Shown: positions 22,236 to 34,810, counted from the first letter of the stretch. The stretch is 64,000 bases of DNA from Adiantum capillus-veneris (GCA_014529385.2 CM043950.1:153314445-153378444); one strand, 5' to 3'. Notes: a model not told the origin generated them from the letters alone. Numbers and translations: made by a program.

Positions 22236-24826
22236 TGAGGCGGTCCGGGGCGGGCAACAAGAAGAGCGGCCTCTAAACATCCTTCGAGGCTCCCGTGCTG
22301 CTCAATTGGGGCTGGGGCAAGCACAATCAGAGACAACAACAACCCACAGCCAGAAACCAAACAAGAAAAGGGGCACCACCTAGTTGTAGATGCGAACTAC
22401 GGCGCACGTGATATCTCCTTGTACTGAAACGCACAAAGAGAGGGGAATGCAAGATAGCCACACACACCAAACACAAACATTCACCACGCCAGAGAGAGGT
22501 AAAGAGCACAAATCAACTTGAGAAACTCAGTCTTAGCCTTAAAGAGTAGATGCACACAAAGCTTGATGAGAAATAAAAGGACAGAAAAAAACTTGACCTT
22601 GTTGCCAATACACAAATTGTCTTAGGGTTACGGGAGCCCTCTCACCGAGCATCCTCTTACAATTTACCTTTTAGGCAAACAATTCAACAAGCCCTCAAAC
22701 CACCAAGCATGAAATGGCATAATAAAATTCAAGGACAATATACCTTCAACCACCTGATGAGCCAACTTATCAAGTCAATTTGGAGAGAAGAGTCGTAGCT
22801 GCAGCATACAATTGCACCCAAAACTATGAATCTTATTTATGGACAAGAGTAGGCTACAAGTGTGATTGCAGAGTATAGTATCACTCCACTCCTCTACATA
22901 GCATAACTAACTTCAAGCTTCTCCATGCACCTATGTGTAGTGATGGAATAGAGCACTCACAATGCACACACTCTACACAACTAGGCTTGAAGAGTGGTGT
23001 GTAATGTGTTGAGAATGGTGTGGTGTAGTGTGATCATGTGATGATTTACAAGGGAGAGAAGGGCTCTATTTATAGGTTTTAGAAGCCCCGATTAGGATTA
23101 GGCCTAATCAAGTTTATTTGAAGGAATAAAAGATTATGCATTTGTTTATTTATTTATAATGAGGGTGGGTCTCTCTTGTCCTTTGAGTCACATGGATGTG
23201 GTCTCAAGGGAAGAGAATTATTGAGGATGATAGGAGAGAGGATTGAGTGAATAATTTGGGAGTGCCTACTCTAGTAGAGGGTGCATTTTACAATAAGGTT
23301 AGTGGTTAGTAGTTAGTAATTATCACTAAAAAATATTTATAAAATTATTCACCAAATGGTGAGATATATGATGCAAAAATTTAGAGAAGGGATCACCTTG
23401 TAAAGAGAGGTTGAAGCTTTACAGAAGTTGACATTCACCTCTTTACAACACCGGAAGAAGAAGCAGTCAGCATGGCGAAGCAACGCGTGTCGATGAAGCT
23501 ATGTTATTTCAAACCTTGGAAAATTCATTATAAAAGCCTTCATTTGCAGAGGTTATCTTTGGATTTTTACTGATTTTTTTGAAGTTCTTTACAAAGTTGA
23601 AGAGAGTATGGTAATATGGACATATATGTAGAGAGAAAGGGGGACACATAGGGTGTAGAAATGGAGGATGAAGGCTATGGAGGTGTGAGAGATGTGGCAA
23701 TGATGAAGAGGGTGATTTAGGACATGGGAGTTGCAGGTTTGGGAGTGGGAAGGAGAGGGAGGAGTGTGTGTGAAAGAGGAAAATGATAAAGTGGAAGAGG
23801 GAGTGTGGCTGCATAGCATGGGCAAACTGGGGTTTACCAATAAAATCATAGCTCACAGCTCGTAGCTCAAAAAAATATGAAAAACTTTGAGGTGAAATTT
23901 CAGCTCACGAGCTACAACTTTTGTTTGTATCACCTTTCCAAATTCCGAGAGCATGTGATCTTTAAAAATTCAGCAAAATCGACAATTTTTTCCACTGCAC
24001 AAGGTCCTTGTGAGGTCCCTCTTTGGATGATTCTTTTGAATACCTCCAAGAGTGAGCTCCCCATGATGCATGCATGCATGCCACATACCCTTGAACTTAT
24101 TTGGTAGGTCTATAATTGAAGATATTGTTGAGATCATGATATAAGTGAATAGTACAACTAAGAAAATCAAATATTTAGGGGTCTAAAAAAATATGTACAT
24201 GTCAAATATAAATAATATAGGTGGAAAAAATATAAAGGGGTCAAAATAAATCTCTTTCATTATAAGTCTACCATAAAAAGATGAATATTTTTGGTGTTCT
24301 AATTTATGAGAGTAAAAGAGAATAGATGTAGGAAGGAAAAATCACAATAGTGAAAAAATATACACATAAATAAAACTAGTTTTTTTGGATTTTTGTTGGG
24401 ATGGAGTTACACCGAAAATAAGAGAAGTTTGCATGAAATTATTTTTATATGGAATAAAGAGTATGCAAAATGGTAAGAAAAAATATGTTAATGGTGAGTC
24501 AATGTACATAGCATAAATAACACACCATAGGTAGAAATATATAAATAAATACCAAAATAATTATGAAAAATCCTTTTATTTAAGCCCTATATACAATGAA
24601 ATTTACACACAAATGGGCCATAATATATTTATATTTTTTATTTTTTTGGCTCAACTAGTCCAGTGAGTAGCTAATTAAGGGTTTTTAAGAAGATATGGGA
24701 AAGGTCCCCTAACTCACACACACCTATATACAGTGAAATGGTAGGGATAGCCATAGTGTTTGGATGATTTTGGTAGGGTGGGTGAACTCACTATGGCAAT
24801 TATGGAGAGCCGAAAAACGGCTATCA
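22236..24826 (-). repeat. Tat-like element 5' LTR (2591 bp)
   Basis: Pair of 9309-11699. Contains about 190-200 bp (23398-23590) absent from the other copy, bounded by GAAG on both sides. Low divergence elsewhere by eye. Confidence 0.93.
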
Positions 24827-25250
24827 ATACTATCATGGTACTTCCATGACTACCTTTGAAAGGAACTCTATGACTTTTCTCTACCTCCAAAGTTCCTAGA
24901 GAACCTCATCACTTTCATGGTAAATAACTACCTTTGAAAAGAACTCTATGGTACTTTCAGGACTACCTTTGCGAGGTATTCTAGACTCTTTCAAAGATCC
25001 AGAGTACCTAAAGAGCCTCTCTACTGTCATGGTACTTCCAAGACTACCTTTAAAGGAACTCTATGAACTTTTTCTACCTCCAAAGTACCTAGAGAGCCAT
25101 TTAGACTCGCATGGTACTTTCAAGACTACCTTTTGCGAGGTATTCTATACTCTTTCAAAGATCCAGAGTACCTAAATAGCCCTTTGTACTATCATGGTAC
25201 TTCCATGACTACCTTCGATAGGAACTCTATGACTTTTCTCTACATCCAAA
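24827..25250. repeat. 165-bp satellite, right part
   Basis: Starts with the second ATAC and continues the monomer interrupted at 9308. GCGAGGTATTCTAGACTC recurs at 24971 and 25135 (one base changed), period 164. Same orientation as 8966-9308. Confidence 0.85.
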
Positions 25251-25280
25251 GTTCATACTTGTGAAACTTTAGGAGCATAC

Positions 25281-25900
25281 CTATGAATCATCAAGCAAAA
25301 CGGTATTGGATGCTTTATGTAAGATTTTTTGCCCAATTGTTTTTGGCACATATCTTTTTTGTTTGGCGACCCTCTTGTCTTTGTCTGCCAAAATGAAAAA
25401 ACAAGGTCTTTTGTCGCCTGTGTGATGGTGAAACTTTGAGGTAGTTGATGACTACATAATTGCAAAGGAAATACACCAGCCTCAGCCTATTTTAAATACG
25501 AATTTGTTGTTGCAAAGTTTCACTGATGCAATCCAGTAAATATGTCCATCTTGGAGTTGCTAATAGACCTTGATGGATCTCCTTTACTATTCACCAACAT
25601 CATGCAGACAACTCTTTTAATCTTCAGCTCCTCTTCAGCTATGGATGCTTTGACTTTAGCAATTGTGCCTCGAATATTGGATAGTATTGACTTCTCATAT
25701 GCATGATGCAAACGTCTAAAAGCTGGCAGTCCTAGAAGACATTGAAAGGCGGTTTTCTTAGCATCGCAAGTCATGCCTTTTGTTGCTTCATGCCAGCATT
25801 TTGAGACTTTCATGCAAACCTAATTCACATCTTCTGCTGACCTGAACTTGATGCATCACTTTCTCGTTGTCTCCTACGGCTCTATCTTTTCATCATAGAT
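25281..25900 (-). pseudogene. transposase-like gene, upstream part (exon 1)
   Basis: One minus-strand frame reads VCMKVSKCWHEATKGMTC, DAKKTAFQCLLGLPAFRRLHH, IRGTIAKVKASIAEEELKIK, MLVNSKGDPS, then FSFWQTKTRGSPNKKDMCQK and GKKSYIKHP. Stops: TGA 25520-25522, one TAG about 35 bases on, and others upstream. A frameshift lies near the end, followed by a GTATGC donor at 25280-25275. This order (conserved helix, SFWQTKTR, then LKPWF and TCCC on the other side of the satellite) fits one gene split by an intron that now holds satellite plus retroelement. Sequence further upstream to 26278 is open but not assignable. Confidence 0.55.
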
Positions 25901-25978
25901 CAATATTCTTGCATCTGATGGTTACCTTCATGGCGAATTGTGACTGAGTCTTCGTTGTGGTAATTGTGCGGCATTTCA

Positions 25979-26278
25979 TTATGAAGTGGCTGTATTGCAC
26001 ATGTTGCTGAACGTACTCAGATCCCTGCAGTGTACTTGGAGGTGGTTGGTCATGCACAATCCTCTCTTCCAAACATCCGACACCACAAGCAATGGCCGGC
26101 CATCAAACATGGCAGTTGTGTGGAGGTTGTTGATGGTGTGGAACGTGCTCTCCCAAACTGCTGAAATCAACATTCCACAAAAGCTGACAATCGAGTGAGG
26201 CTGCTGCTCGAACACAACCTGTTGGCCAATCTCCTGCTGCAACATCTCCATCTTGATCTCTTGGACCATAGTATCCAC
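25979..26278 (-). other. 99-aa ORF of unknown status upstream of the transposase-like exon
   Basis: Open minus-strand ORF (MDTMVQEIKMEMLQQEI to CNTATS) on the same strand as, and directly upstream of, the exon remnant. It could be a first exon or chance. No motif recognised. Confidence 0.2.
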
Positions 26279-26342
26279 ACCTTATGAAAATTCTCCCCAA
26301 GGTCCCTCTAACTTCTTGCTATAATTTCCCCTCTTCTTGGAA

Positions 26343-26348
26343 GAGAGA

Positions 26349-26388
<40 letters not shown>
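26343..26388. repeat. (GA)n microsatellite
   Basis: About 23 GA units with one CA interruption. Confidence 0.97.
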
Positions 26389-26588
26389 TCTCCTAGACTG
26401 TTGAAGGGGTACGTAGAGAGTCTTTCTTTTGACTAAATCAAGAACTGTTAAAGTGGTTGGCACAACGTCTCTAGAAATATTGAATATTTATCTTTTCGCT
26501 TTTGAAAACTGCCAACAAAAAACCATCCAAGAGTGCCTCACAAGAGGTGTCAAGGACTCTACTTTTTGCACCACCAATGCATGCTTTA

Positions 26589-26590
<2 letters not shown>

Positions 26591-26675
<85 letters not shown>
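26591..26675. repeat. (CT)n microsatellite
   Basis: About 42 uninterrupted CT units. ORFs through it on either strand are artefacts of the dinucleotide. Confidence 0.98.
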
Positions 26676-26677
<2 letters not shown>

Positions 26678-26799
26678 CACCCACATCCACACCAGAACTG
26701 TTCATATACTCGACACACCACACGACTTGAGAGCAAGAGAGAAAATGGTATGATTTGCACAAATAAAGAGAATAGAGAGATTATGATAATCTAATTTGA

Positions 26800-27229
26800 C
26801 TAGCCTCAAGAGAGTTCCATGATGGATTATATAGAAACTACCTTCCTTCTGGTGTAGTATTCAACGAGCCTTGCTCATGCAATCTTTAAATGAGGCATGC
26901 CTATACCATACACCAAGGTTGTAATCCCCTTTCCCTTAGCCTTGAGCTTGGTTTTTATCTCTTGCAATATCTCCCCAAACTATAGAAGAGTAGGGCCAAT
27001 GGGCGTTTTTTCCACTACCTCCAGGTTCTCTACGATAGTTCTTTTTCCCCTTGTAAACTTTGGACCCTCCTAACCTGGCAAGTGGCACCTTATCACCCTC
27101 TATCCCCACACTGGAGCCTCCTACTGGTAGTGTCCTTTCCTCCTCACTATCTCTCACGGGCATGGGCAGGAAGGGGATCAATGGCCGATGCCCATTTTGG
27201 GGATCGGGTATGATCTGGGATATTCGATG
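26800..27229 (-). other. unassigned sequence with open minus-strand stretch
   Basis: Two minus-strand frames stay open over 26930-27229 (for example KKNYRREPGGSGKNAHWPYS). The trace is cut by the outer LTR at 27230. Possibly a fragment interrupted by that element; I do not recognise it. Confidence 0.2.
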
Positions 27230-28055
27230 TGCTGGAAAGGGGGAACACACCTAGCACACAAAATAACTGCCTCTCTATAGCCCAGTAAATATCGGACACC
27301 CCTAACCACACAAAATTAACACACACACACTTTCTGCCAACCTCCAATGCACCAGCTCACCTTGAAGCACACCAACCAAGCACACTTTAGCCCTTGATTG
27401 ACCAGACAACACACCATCAACTCTGACTGTATCCGATAATACACACGACGCATAAATTGGCAGTCTCACATACCATCGACTCACGCTATCACTCTCTCCC
27501 TCTCTGTCTTTGTACACACACACACACACACACATGGTGGTCCGGATCCAATGCTACCACGGACTAGCACAAGACAAGACGAAGGAACAAAATGATCCAA
27601 GTCGAGTAGTCACCATAAACCATAGAAAAACCCCCGGGGAGATCACCTAGTAAAAATGTAACCTATCACGTGAGTTCAACAGAAGGGTGTTTAAAGTTCT
27701 CGAAACTTATAGAAATATATATACAGAAGGGCATTATTTTTTCAAATTTGAAAAAAAAACTACAGATTTTAACAGAAAAGGGTACGTTATATCTTAACAA
27801 AATTCACAGATAAGGGGTTTTACAAACATGTCTTGAACACACGTGATATGGTAGTTTTACACACAGTGAACCCCCCGAGGAAAACCATGCATCAAAACAC
27901 ATATTTGGATACAATGATAGTACCAACGGCCACAACAATCCCTTCTTTTTTCTTGCAGCCTCCACTTGCCAGCTTGAAGACATCCCTCTTCTGTTAGCAC
28001 CAATCCTTGACACTCCTCTCCCTTCTCTGCAATGGCCCTCCGCCTCTTTTTCAAT
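27230..28055 (-). repeat. gag-only element LTR A, left piece
   Basis: Matches 44604 onward (GGAAAGGGGGAAC, CAGCACACAAAATAACT, TTTCTGCCA blocks). It is split by the chromovirus at TCAAT and carries a 249-bp insertion (27632-27880). It lacks about 330 bp present in LTR B at 45085-45410. Confidence 0.88.
27632..27880. mobile_element. 249-bp MITE-like insertion in LTR A
   Basis: Absent from LTR B at the corresponding site. Ends form an imperfect terminal inverted repeat (CCCCGGGGAGATCAC against CCTCGGGGGGTTCAC, 12 of 15). It is flanked by AAAAC on both sides (27627-27631 and 27881-27885). AT-rich, no coding capacity. Superfamily not assignable from this alone. Confidence 0.6.
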
Positions 28056-29626
28056 TGTCATAAAATCTAATATCTAATATCTAACAAACCCAAATGATTT
28101 TCTCATTATAATTTGATCACTTAATGTGGGAGAATAAACGGGAACAAGTGTTAAGATATAGACATGTGCTTATATATCTATCTCAACACGGGGCCAATAG
28201 TAAAGGGTCCCAAATGAGAGATGGTCTATCAAAGAGCAAGGCTAACAAATGGAGCATAAGACCTTAGGGTTAGCTTCATTGAAGACCTCCAATAATGTGT
28301 GTAAAAGGCCTTTGACCTTAGGTAAGCTAGGGCTGAGCTTGAGGCGCGGGAACCCGACCCAGCTCGAGGTGCTTGTCATGCTTGATGACTAAGATTCTTG
28401 AGGTGCTTGATGATTGAGGTGCTTGAGATGCTTGAGGTGCTTGACATGCTTGAGATGCTAGGGTTGCACTTGAGGTGAGAACCCAGCCCAAGCTTAAAGT
28501 TCTTATGAGCCAAGCTTGTGGTGGGCACTGGACCTATGCATGAGGGCTTGAGGTTTCAAAAAGTCAAAGATTCAATCCCTACAAGGAGGGGGAGAGCCCT
28601 ACATGAGGTGGGATGAGAGAGAACACCCACACACTCACACAAGGCATGCATGGTACAAAGAAAGCAAAAGGGACACTTGTCAAGTTCCTCCTCATGTTGC
28701 CCTCACGGTGTGCCTGAAGCCTATTGGTTGGCCATCCAAGGGGTCCAATAATAATTTAGGATATTTAATTAAATGATTTAGCATTTATCTAGCCCTCTCT
28801 CTCAAAGGGGAAAGGGGGACACTTGTCTCAAGGCTACCCCTGCTGCTTGTAATGCCTCCTGCTTGTGATTGGCTAGGCCTGGAGGGGTCCAATGAGCTTC
28901 AAGCATGAGCTACAAGGGGAGGTCGACCCAAGCAAGCTAGGGGGTTTCTTAGGGGGTATACTCACCCACACACACTCACAAACACTCTCATTGTGTGCTA
29001 TGCAAAGTGCAAGAGCTCCCTCTCCTTCTCCAAGCAAGTAGAGGTTCAGAACCTACACCAACACTCTTGGATATGGAGTGCAAATCCAACCAAGAGCCAT
29101 GCTTCAATGCTTAATGTTGCCATCTCCTTCTTCTTCATTACTATGCGATTATGTATGCTAGCAATAGTAGTTATGATAGTGCGGAACTAATTCTCTCTCC
29201 TACGAAATGTTTCTTCTTCCTCTTCCCTACCCTCATTCCCTGCTAGCTCTCTCCACCTTCGAAGGTGTTTGAGGTCTTGGGACTGAGGCTTGGGATAGTT
29301 AAAGCTTTCTTCAAGTTTATGTGGCATCACCTAGGTCACAAGGAACACAAAGATTGTATTGTAACAAGTCTCTCTTAATGGGAGAAATCATAATACAAAT
29401 GCCTATTGGAGGGGGGACCGGCTCCACATGAATCCGGTCCTCAACTGTTGTCATGATCTCTAAATTCTCTTTCTTGCAAAAGTATTGTTCATGCCAAGTT
29501 AGCTAATTTCTACGATTATGTTGCTATCTTCAATTATGTTCACCCACTATGCTCACAAAGTCATTTCTCAAAAGTACTCTCATTAATTTCCGCTACTCTC
29601 AAATTAAATAGGCCAATTCCATTACA
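28056..29626 (+). repeat. chromovirus A 5' LTR (1571 bp)
   Basis: Paired with 35170-36751/41936-41990. Includes a short TTGAGGTGC / TTGAGATGC minisatellite near 28380-28460 that is longer in the 3' LTR. Confidence 0.94.
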
Positions 29627-29627
29627 T

Positions 29628-29639
29628 TGGTATCAGAGC
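29628..29639 (+). promoter_or_regulatory. primer-binding site, initiator Met tRNA type
   Basis: TGGTATCAGAGC one base after the LTR end; the standard plant LTR-element primer site. Confidence 0.93.
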
Positions 29640-30040
29640 ATTTGGTTTCTCTTTTGTTGATTAAGAAGAGAGGTCCTTAAGTAGCCTATAAATGGTTGAT
29701 GTTGTTAATTATATTAGGGTAAGTGGAACTGGGATCTATTATCGGTTTTGTTGAGCCCACTATGTGGGGGATGGTGCACACCTCGGGAGCTTTAGATTTA
29801 ATAATGGAGTCTTTTTAGACTTGCCTACGGCTTTACCATTATTGAGCCATAAGAATTCCGAAAGGAGCTAGCCCTTGGAAACTCTGCTATGTTAGACCTA
29901 CTCCTCTACTCTCTATAATTAACCACTTCGAGCCGTGGGTGTAGATACGTAAGAGCCGATTTTCAAAGGCTAAGAGGAGTGGCAACTAAGGTTTTGAATT
30001 GCCAAAGCATACACTAAGTATATACATAAATTTTGTTAAT

Positions 30041-31263
30041 ATGGATGACAATAATCAAGAGAGTAGAATGAACATTGATAGCTTTGATTTTGCACATGAA
30101 GGTGCTAATGATGATGCTCCCATGTTTGTGAATTATCTCGTCACTAGGTTGCAGCAAGCTATGGGCAACCCTGCTTTGCAAGCCGAAGTTACTCAAAAAA
30201 TTCGTGCTTATGGAATTTCCCTTCCTCTCCAAGAGGAGAGAGAGCTTAGGAGGCCTCTTGAAGAGACTCCAAAAAGAAGACTCTCTCCCATTCGAGAGGA
30301 GGAATTCAAAGAGCAAGAAAGAAATGAAAGTTTAAGTTCCTTTGAAGATGTGGCTCCACGAAGACGGCAGTCTAGACGATCCCCACTCCTCCCAAGAGGA
30401 AAAGATCAACACATAGTCCTTCTCCTCATCACTCTGAAAGGCAAGAGAGGAAACAAAGGAAGAAAAGGGCTAGGAAGAGGTCACCCTCTTCTCCTTCTTC
30501 TTCACCTTCCTCCTCTTCTGACAAAATTTATGGTTATTCTCCTAGAGAATACAAGAGGGGAGGACATCGCAAATCATTTCCTGCATGGCAAAGGTCACAA
30601 AAGCTAAAGAAGTTCAAGGAGGGAGGAAAGAGTATCTCTTTTCTCACCTATGATGGCACCTTCGGTGCTACCGACAAAGTGTTGGCCTTCATCCAGCAAT
30701 TTGATGCGGCCTTTGGAGATGAGGGCTTCATAGAGTCCTCCAAGCTACGCCATGTAGCTATGCACTTCCAAAAATCAGCTCGTCAATGGTGGGCTAGCCT
30801 TCGTGGCAATGATGAAGCCCCAAAGACATGGAAAACTCTACGAGTCTCCATCATGAAGCAATTCCTTGCAAGCGATGCAAAAGACAAAGTGCTTATTGAA
30901 TGGCGCAGCTTGAAGCTTCTCTCTCATGAGTCTATCCACAAGTACGTAGAAAATTTTTGGGATTTACATCTCAAGGCTACTGTCTTTCAAAAGATAGAAT
31001 TTTTTGAGCAAAGGCAGCAATTCTGTGCGGGATTACCTGAAGAGATGGCCGAATACATCAACTCTCAATGGCCTAGTACTATTAGCGAAGTAATCCATCA
31101 CACCATGGTTTCTTCACGCATCAATTTCCATCAAGGGGCTAGACGTAATGTCAAGCCCATGGAAAACAAATTCAAAGGGGAAAAACAATGTTCAAAATAC
31201 TTCCCAAGTCACTTCGAGCAACAACAACAATCGGTCCAAGGAGAAGGGAGTTTACAAAGGTAA
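30041..31263 (+). pseudogene. chromovirus A gag (frameshifted)
   Basis: Starts at ATG 30041 (MDDNNQESRMNIDSFDF). The basic/Ser-rich segment changes frame near 30470, and the Retrotrans_gag domain follows (ATDKVLAFIQQFDAAFGDE, AMHFQKSARQWWASL, IMKQFLASDAKDKVLIEW, QFCAGLPEEMAEY). The frame changes again near 31190 into the ORF carrying the CCHC knuckle. In copies B and C the gag stops at AKDKVL because of a shared deletion. Gag of this family packages the RNA and forms the particle. Confidence 0.85.
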
Positions 31264-34200
31264 AAACAGGCTCTCTCCTGAAGAGCTTGAAGCTTTTCGT
31301 AAGGACCATAAGTGTTTCAAGTGTGGGGAGCAAGGACATGGCTATCGTTCTTGCCCCAAGAAGAATACTCGCAATGAGACTCCTAGGGCTTCCACCATCG
31401 AAGCTCCAAAAGAGGATGCTCATTGCAAAGGATCATCACTTTCCTATGCTTGGGGAAAGGTAAGAGAGCATGATGCCTTCATCTTGTTTGACCCTGGCTC
31501 TACTCTCAACTTCATATCAACTGAGTTGGCCACCAAGTTGGGCATTCAAGCTTTTGAGATGGGAGATATAGTAGTGGCTGATGCAGCTTTCAAGGGACAA
31601 GAAGCCTCCGTTACTCCCTTGATTGGGAAGTTGAGGCTTCATGTCCAAAGCTATGTCGACAAAGAAGACTTCTTCATCTCTCCTCTCCAACATGAGGATG
31701 TTATCCTAGGGGCACCATGGTTTGATCGCATGGCTGCCAACATGAAGTTCCCTAAAAGGAAAATCTACTTCACCTACAGGGGAAAGAACATGTATATAGA
31801 TGCTAGTGAGCATGGTCTCACTATTCCACTTGTAAATCCTCTTGCTTTTGATAAGTCAATGAAGAGCTCAGTTTCTGCGTACATGATTTTTGTCAAAGAG
31901 TCTCTAGAAGATACTAATGTTTCATCAAATGTAAATGGTAGGAATCAAGAAGAGTTAGACTTGTCTAATTTTCTAAAAGGATTCCAAGATGTGTTCATCG
32001 ATGATATCCCTATGGACTTACCTCCAAAAGGAGGGGATGATGACCATCACATTGAGCTCCTTCCTGGAAGCTCACCACCTAACAAGCCTCCTTATCGAGT
32101 CTCACAAGCTCAACAAGAGGAGATCATGAGGCAAGTACAAGAGCTGGTAGACAAAGGGATGGTGAGGCCTAGTCCCTCTCCGTTTTGTTCTCCAGTCCTT
32201 TTAGTGCAAAAGAAAGATGGTACATACTGTATGTGTGTGGACTATTGAGCACTAAACCATATCACTATCAAAAACAGATTTCCCGTACCTCGGGTAGAAG
32301 ATCTATTTGATAAGCTACAAGGCTCTACCTACTTCAGTAGGATTGACCTTAAGAGTGGCTATCATCAAATAAGGATAGTGGATGAAGATATCTTGAAGAT
32401 CGCGTTTCGCACAACGTTTGGTCTTTATGAATATCTAGTCACGTCTTTTGGCTTGACTAATGCACCAGCTACGTTCAATCGTTTGATGGAGAAAATTTTT
32501 AGACCATACCGCAAATTCACTGGAGTGTTCTTTGATGATATCATCATCTACTCCAAGTCTTTGGAGGAACATAAGCAACATCTCCAAGTGATTTTTCAAG
32601 CATTGAGGGAGAACAATCTTTTTCTCAACCAAAAGAAAAGCGAATTCTTACTTCAAGAGATTCAATACCTAGGTCATATTATCTCTAAAGATGGTATCCA
32701 AATGGATCCATCAAAGTTAGAGGTAATAAAAGCATGGCCTAACCCAAGAAATCTACATGAGCTAAGAAGCTTTGTTGGTATGTGCGCATACTATAGACGC
32801 TTCATAGCAAAATTCTCTCAAGTAGCAGAACCACTACACGACTTAACTAAGAAGAACGTTAAGTTTGTATGGACTGCTAAGGAGCAAAATTCTTTTGAAA
32901 AGCTCAAAGAGAAGCTTACTTCCCAACCAGTCCTCGTGCTTCCGGATCTCTCAAAGCCATTTGAGGTCCAATGTGATGCTTGTGGTGATTGCCTTAGAGC
33001 AGTTTTGCTTCAAGAAGGGCATGCCATAGCATATGAGAGCCGAAGGCTCAATATTCATGAACGAATCTTGGGCATTTATGAGAAAGAGCTTTTAGCTGAT
33101 CTACATGCCCTAAACACATGGAAGCACTACCTATTGGGGACTCCATTTATCCTACGAACCGACCACCAAAGTCTCAAGTATTTCATGTCGCAAACCAAGA
33201 TTTCTGACAAACAAATGAGGTGGGAAAATTTTCTTTCGCAATTTAATTTCCATATTGCTCACATAGCTGGTAAGCACAATCAAGTGGCCGATGCACTTTC
33301 ACGACGACCCAAAGTTAATGCGGTGTCTATAGCTACTCACAATGATCTATCCTCTATGATAGATGAGTATGCTACTGACCCCGACTTTACAGACATAATG
33401 TCAGCCCTTACTTTGGGGAAGAAAGAGGAACCATTCACCTTGCACGATGGTTATCTTCTCCACGGCAGTAGGCTATGTGTTACCCATTCCCTTCGTGAGA
33501 AAGTTATGTATGAATCCCATGCTCCTCCATATGCGGGGCATAGAGGTATTCAACCTACTCTCCGAGGAGTAGAGACGTACTTCTATTGGCCTACCATGAA
33601 AGTGGACATACAAGAGTATGTTTCAAAATGTGTAGTATGCCAAAAGACTAAGTATGATAGAGGGAAGCAACCTGGATTACTCCAGCCATTGCCTATCCCA
33701 AATTCACCATGGGAGAGTATATCCATGGATTTCATCTTTGGATTATCCAAGTCTATCCATGGGAATACAGGAATATGGACAATGGTTGACAGGTTTAGCA
33801 AGCAAGCACATTTTATTCCTGTCAAAAAGACTATTAAGGCACATCAAATGGAAACTCTCTTCATATCTCGTATTTTCAAGCACCATGGATTACCCACATC
33901 CATCGTGTCAGATAGAGATCCTAGAATGACCAGTAATTTCTGGAAAGGTCTCTTTGAAAATCTAGGAACAAGATTGAATTTCTCTTCGGCCTATCACCCA
34001 CAAACGGATGGCCAAAGTGAGATAGCCAATCTTACGATCCTCGATCTACTCAAGACTTATGTTACCGAAGTAGATCAACGCTCACAATGGGAAAAGTACT
34101 TACCTCTTGTAGAGTATGCCTACAATAATACTGTACATACTTTTACGGGAAAAGAACCTTTTGAGATCATTGAGGGAAGACCTAAAAGTCCCTTGATACT

Positions 34201-34810
34201 CAAAGTACATGGGAAGATCTTCGCCGCCGATGAGTATAGCCATGACCTACAAGAATCTTTTCAAAAGATTAAGGAGGCTATATCCATCTCTCAACAAAGG
34301 CAAAAAGATGCTTCTACTGATAAGCACAGAAGAGCCTTAATGTTCAAAGAAAATGATTGGGTCTTACTCAAGTTTCCTAAGGCTCGATTAAGGCAAACGA
34401 CAAGCAAAAATCCTACGGGCCATCAAAAGTATTATGCTAAACTAGCAAAAAGATACTATGGTCCTTTCCAAATCTTGAAGCCCATCAATGAGACAGCTTA
34501 TCAACTCAAGTTTCCCAACCATTGGCTCATACACAATGCCCTTCATGTAAGCCTACTTAAGCCCTACAAAGGAGAGCCACCAACTGAATCAATTATTAAA
34601 GACCCTCCCGAAGTTGAAGACCAAGAAGAAGTGCTACAACCTGAAGTTGTCCTTCGGCATGAAGACAAGGTACTACGACATGGTAAGATTATCCTACGGT
34701 ATCTTATTTAGTTCAAAAATTATCCTTTTGAAGATGCTAGATGGATGCAACGAATACAGCTTAAGGATAGTATGAACCTTGTCAATGCTTACAATGCTAC
34801 ATTAGAGTAA
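31148..34810 (+). pseudogene. chromovirus A knuckle-protease-RT-RNase H-integrase-chromodomain
   Basis: One frame throughout with TGA 32246-32248 and TAG 34709-34711. Order: CFKCGEQGHGYRSC (CX2CX4HX4C, about 31315), protease FDPGSTLNFIS, RT (SPFCSPVLLVQKKDGTY; catalytic FFDD in VFFDDIIIYSKS), RNase H (CDACGDCL, YEKELLA, TDHQSL, DALSR). Integrase follows: an H/H-C/C zinc domain (HAPPYAGHRG, CVVCQKTK), MDFIFGL, SDRDPRM, HPQTDGQSE. The C-terminus keeps WLIHNALHVSLLKP and, across the TAG, a chromodomain-like fold (VLRHGK, FKNYPFEDARWM). Both stops could arise from C-to-T changes (CGA and CAG). Confidence 0.93.

Larger units (their letters stand above)
9309..24826 (-). mobile_element. Ty3/gypsy LTR retrotransposon, Tat-like (dual RNase H)
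   Basis: A full-structure minus-strand element: 5' LTR 22236-24826, primer site near 22220, gag 21623-20847, protease-RT-RNase H 20508-17843, integrase C-terminus 12671-11728, polypurine tract 11700-11714, 3' LTR 9309-11699. LTRs begin TGATAGCCG and end GCCTCA in element orientation. A second, archaeal-like RNase H (DGAF, SNNEAEY, GDALLIV) after the usual domain points to the Tat clade. Pol is broken by stops and a frameshift. A copia element has landed in the integrase region, with about 0.6 kb of pol missing (size inferred from the family). The target duplication is 4 bp (ATAC). Confidence 0.9.

Noticed and set aside
26471-26794. ORFs rich in Leu-Ser or Arg-Glu repeats
   Set aside because: Direct translations of the CT microsatellite; no gene.
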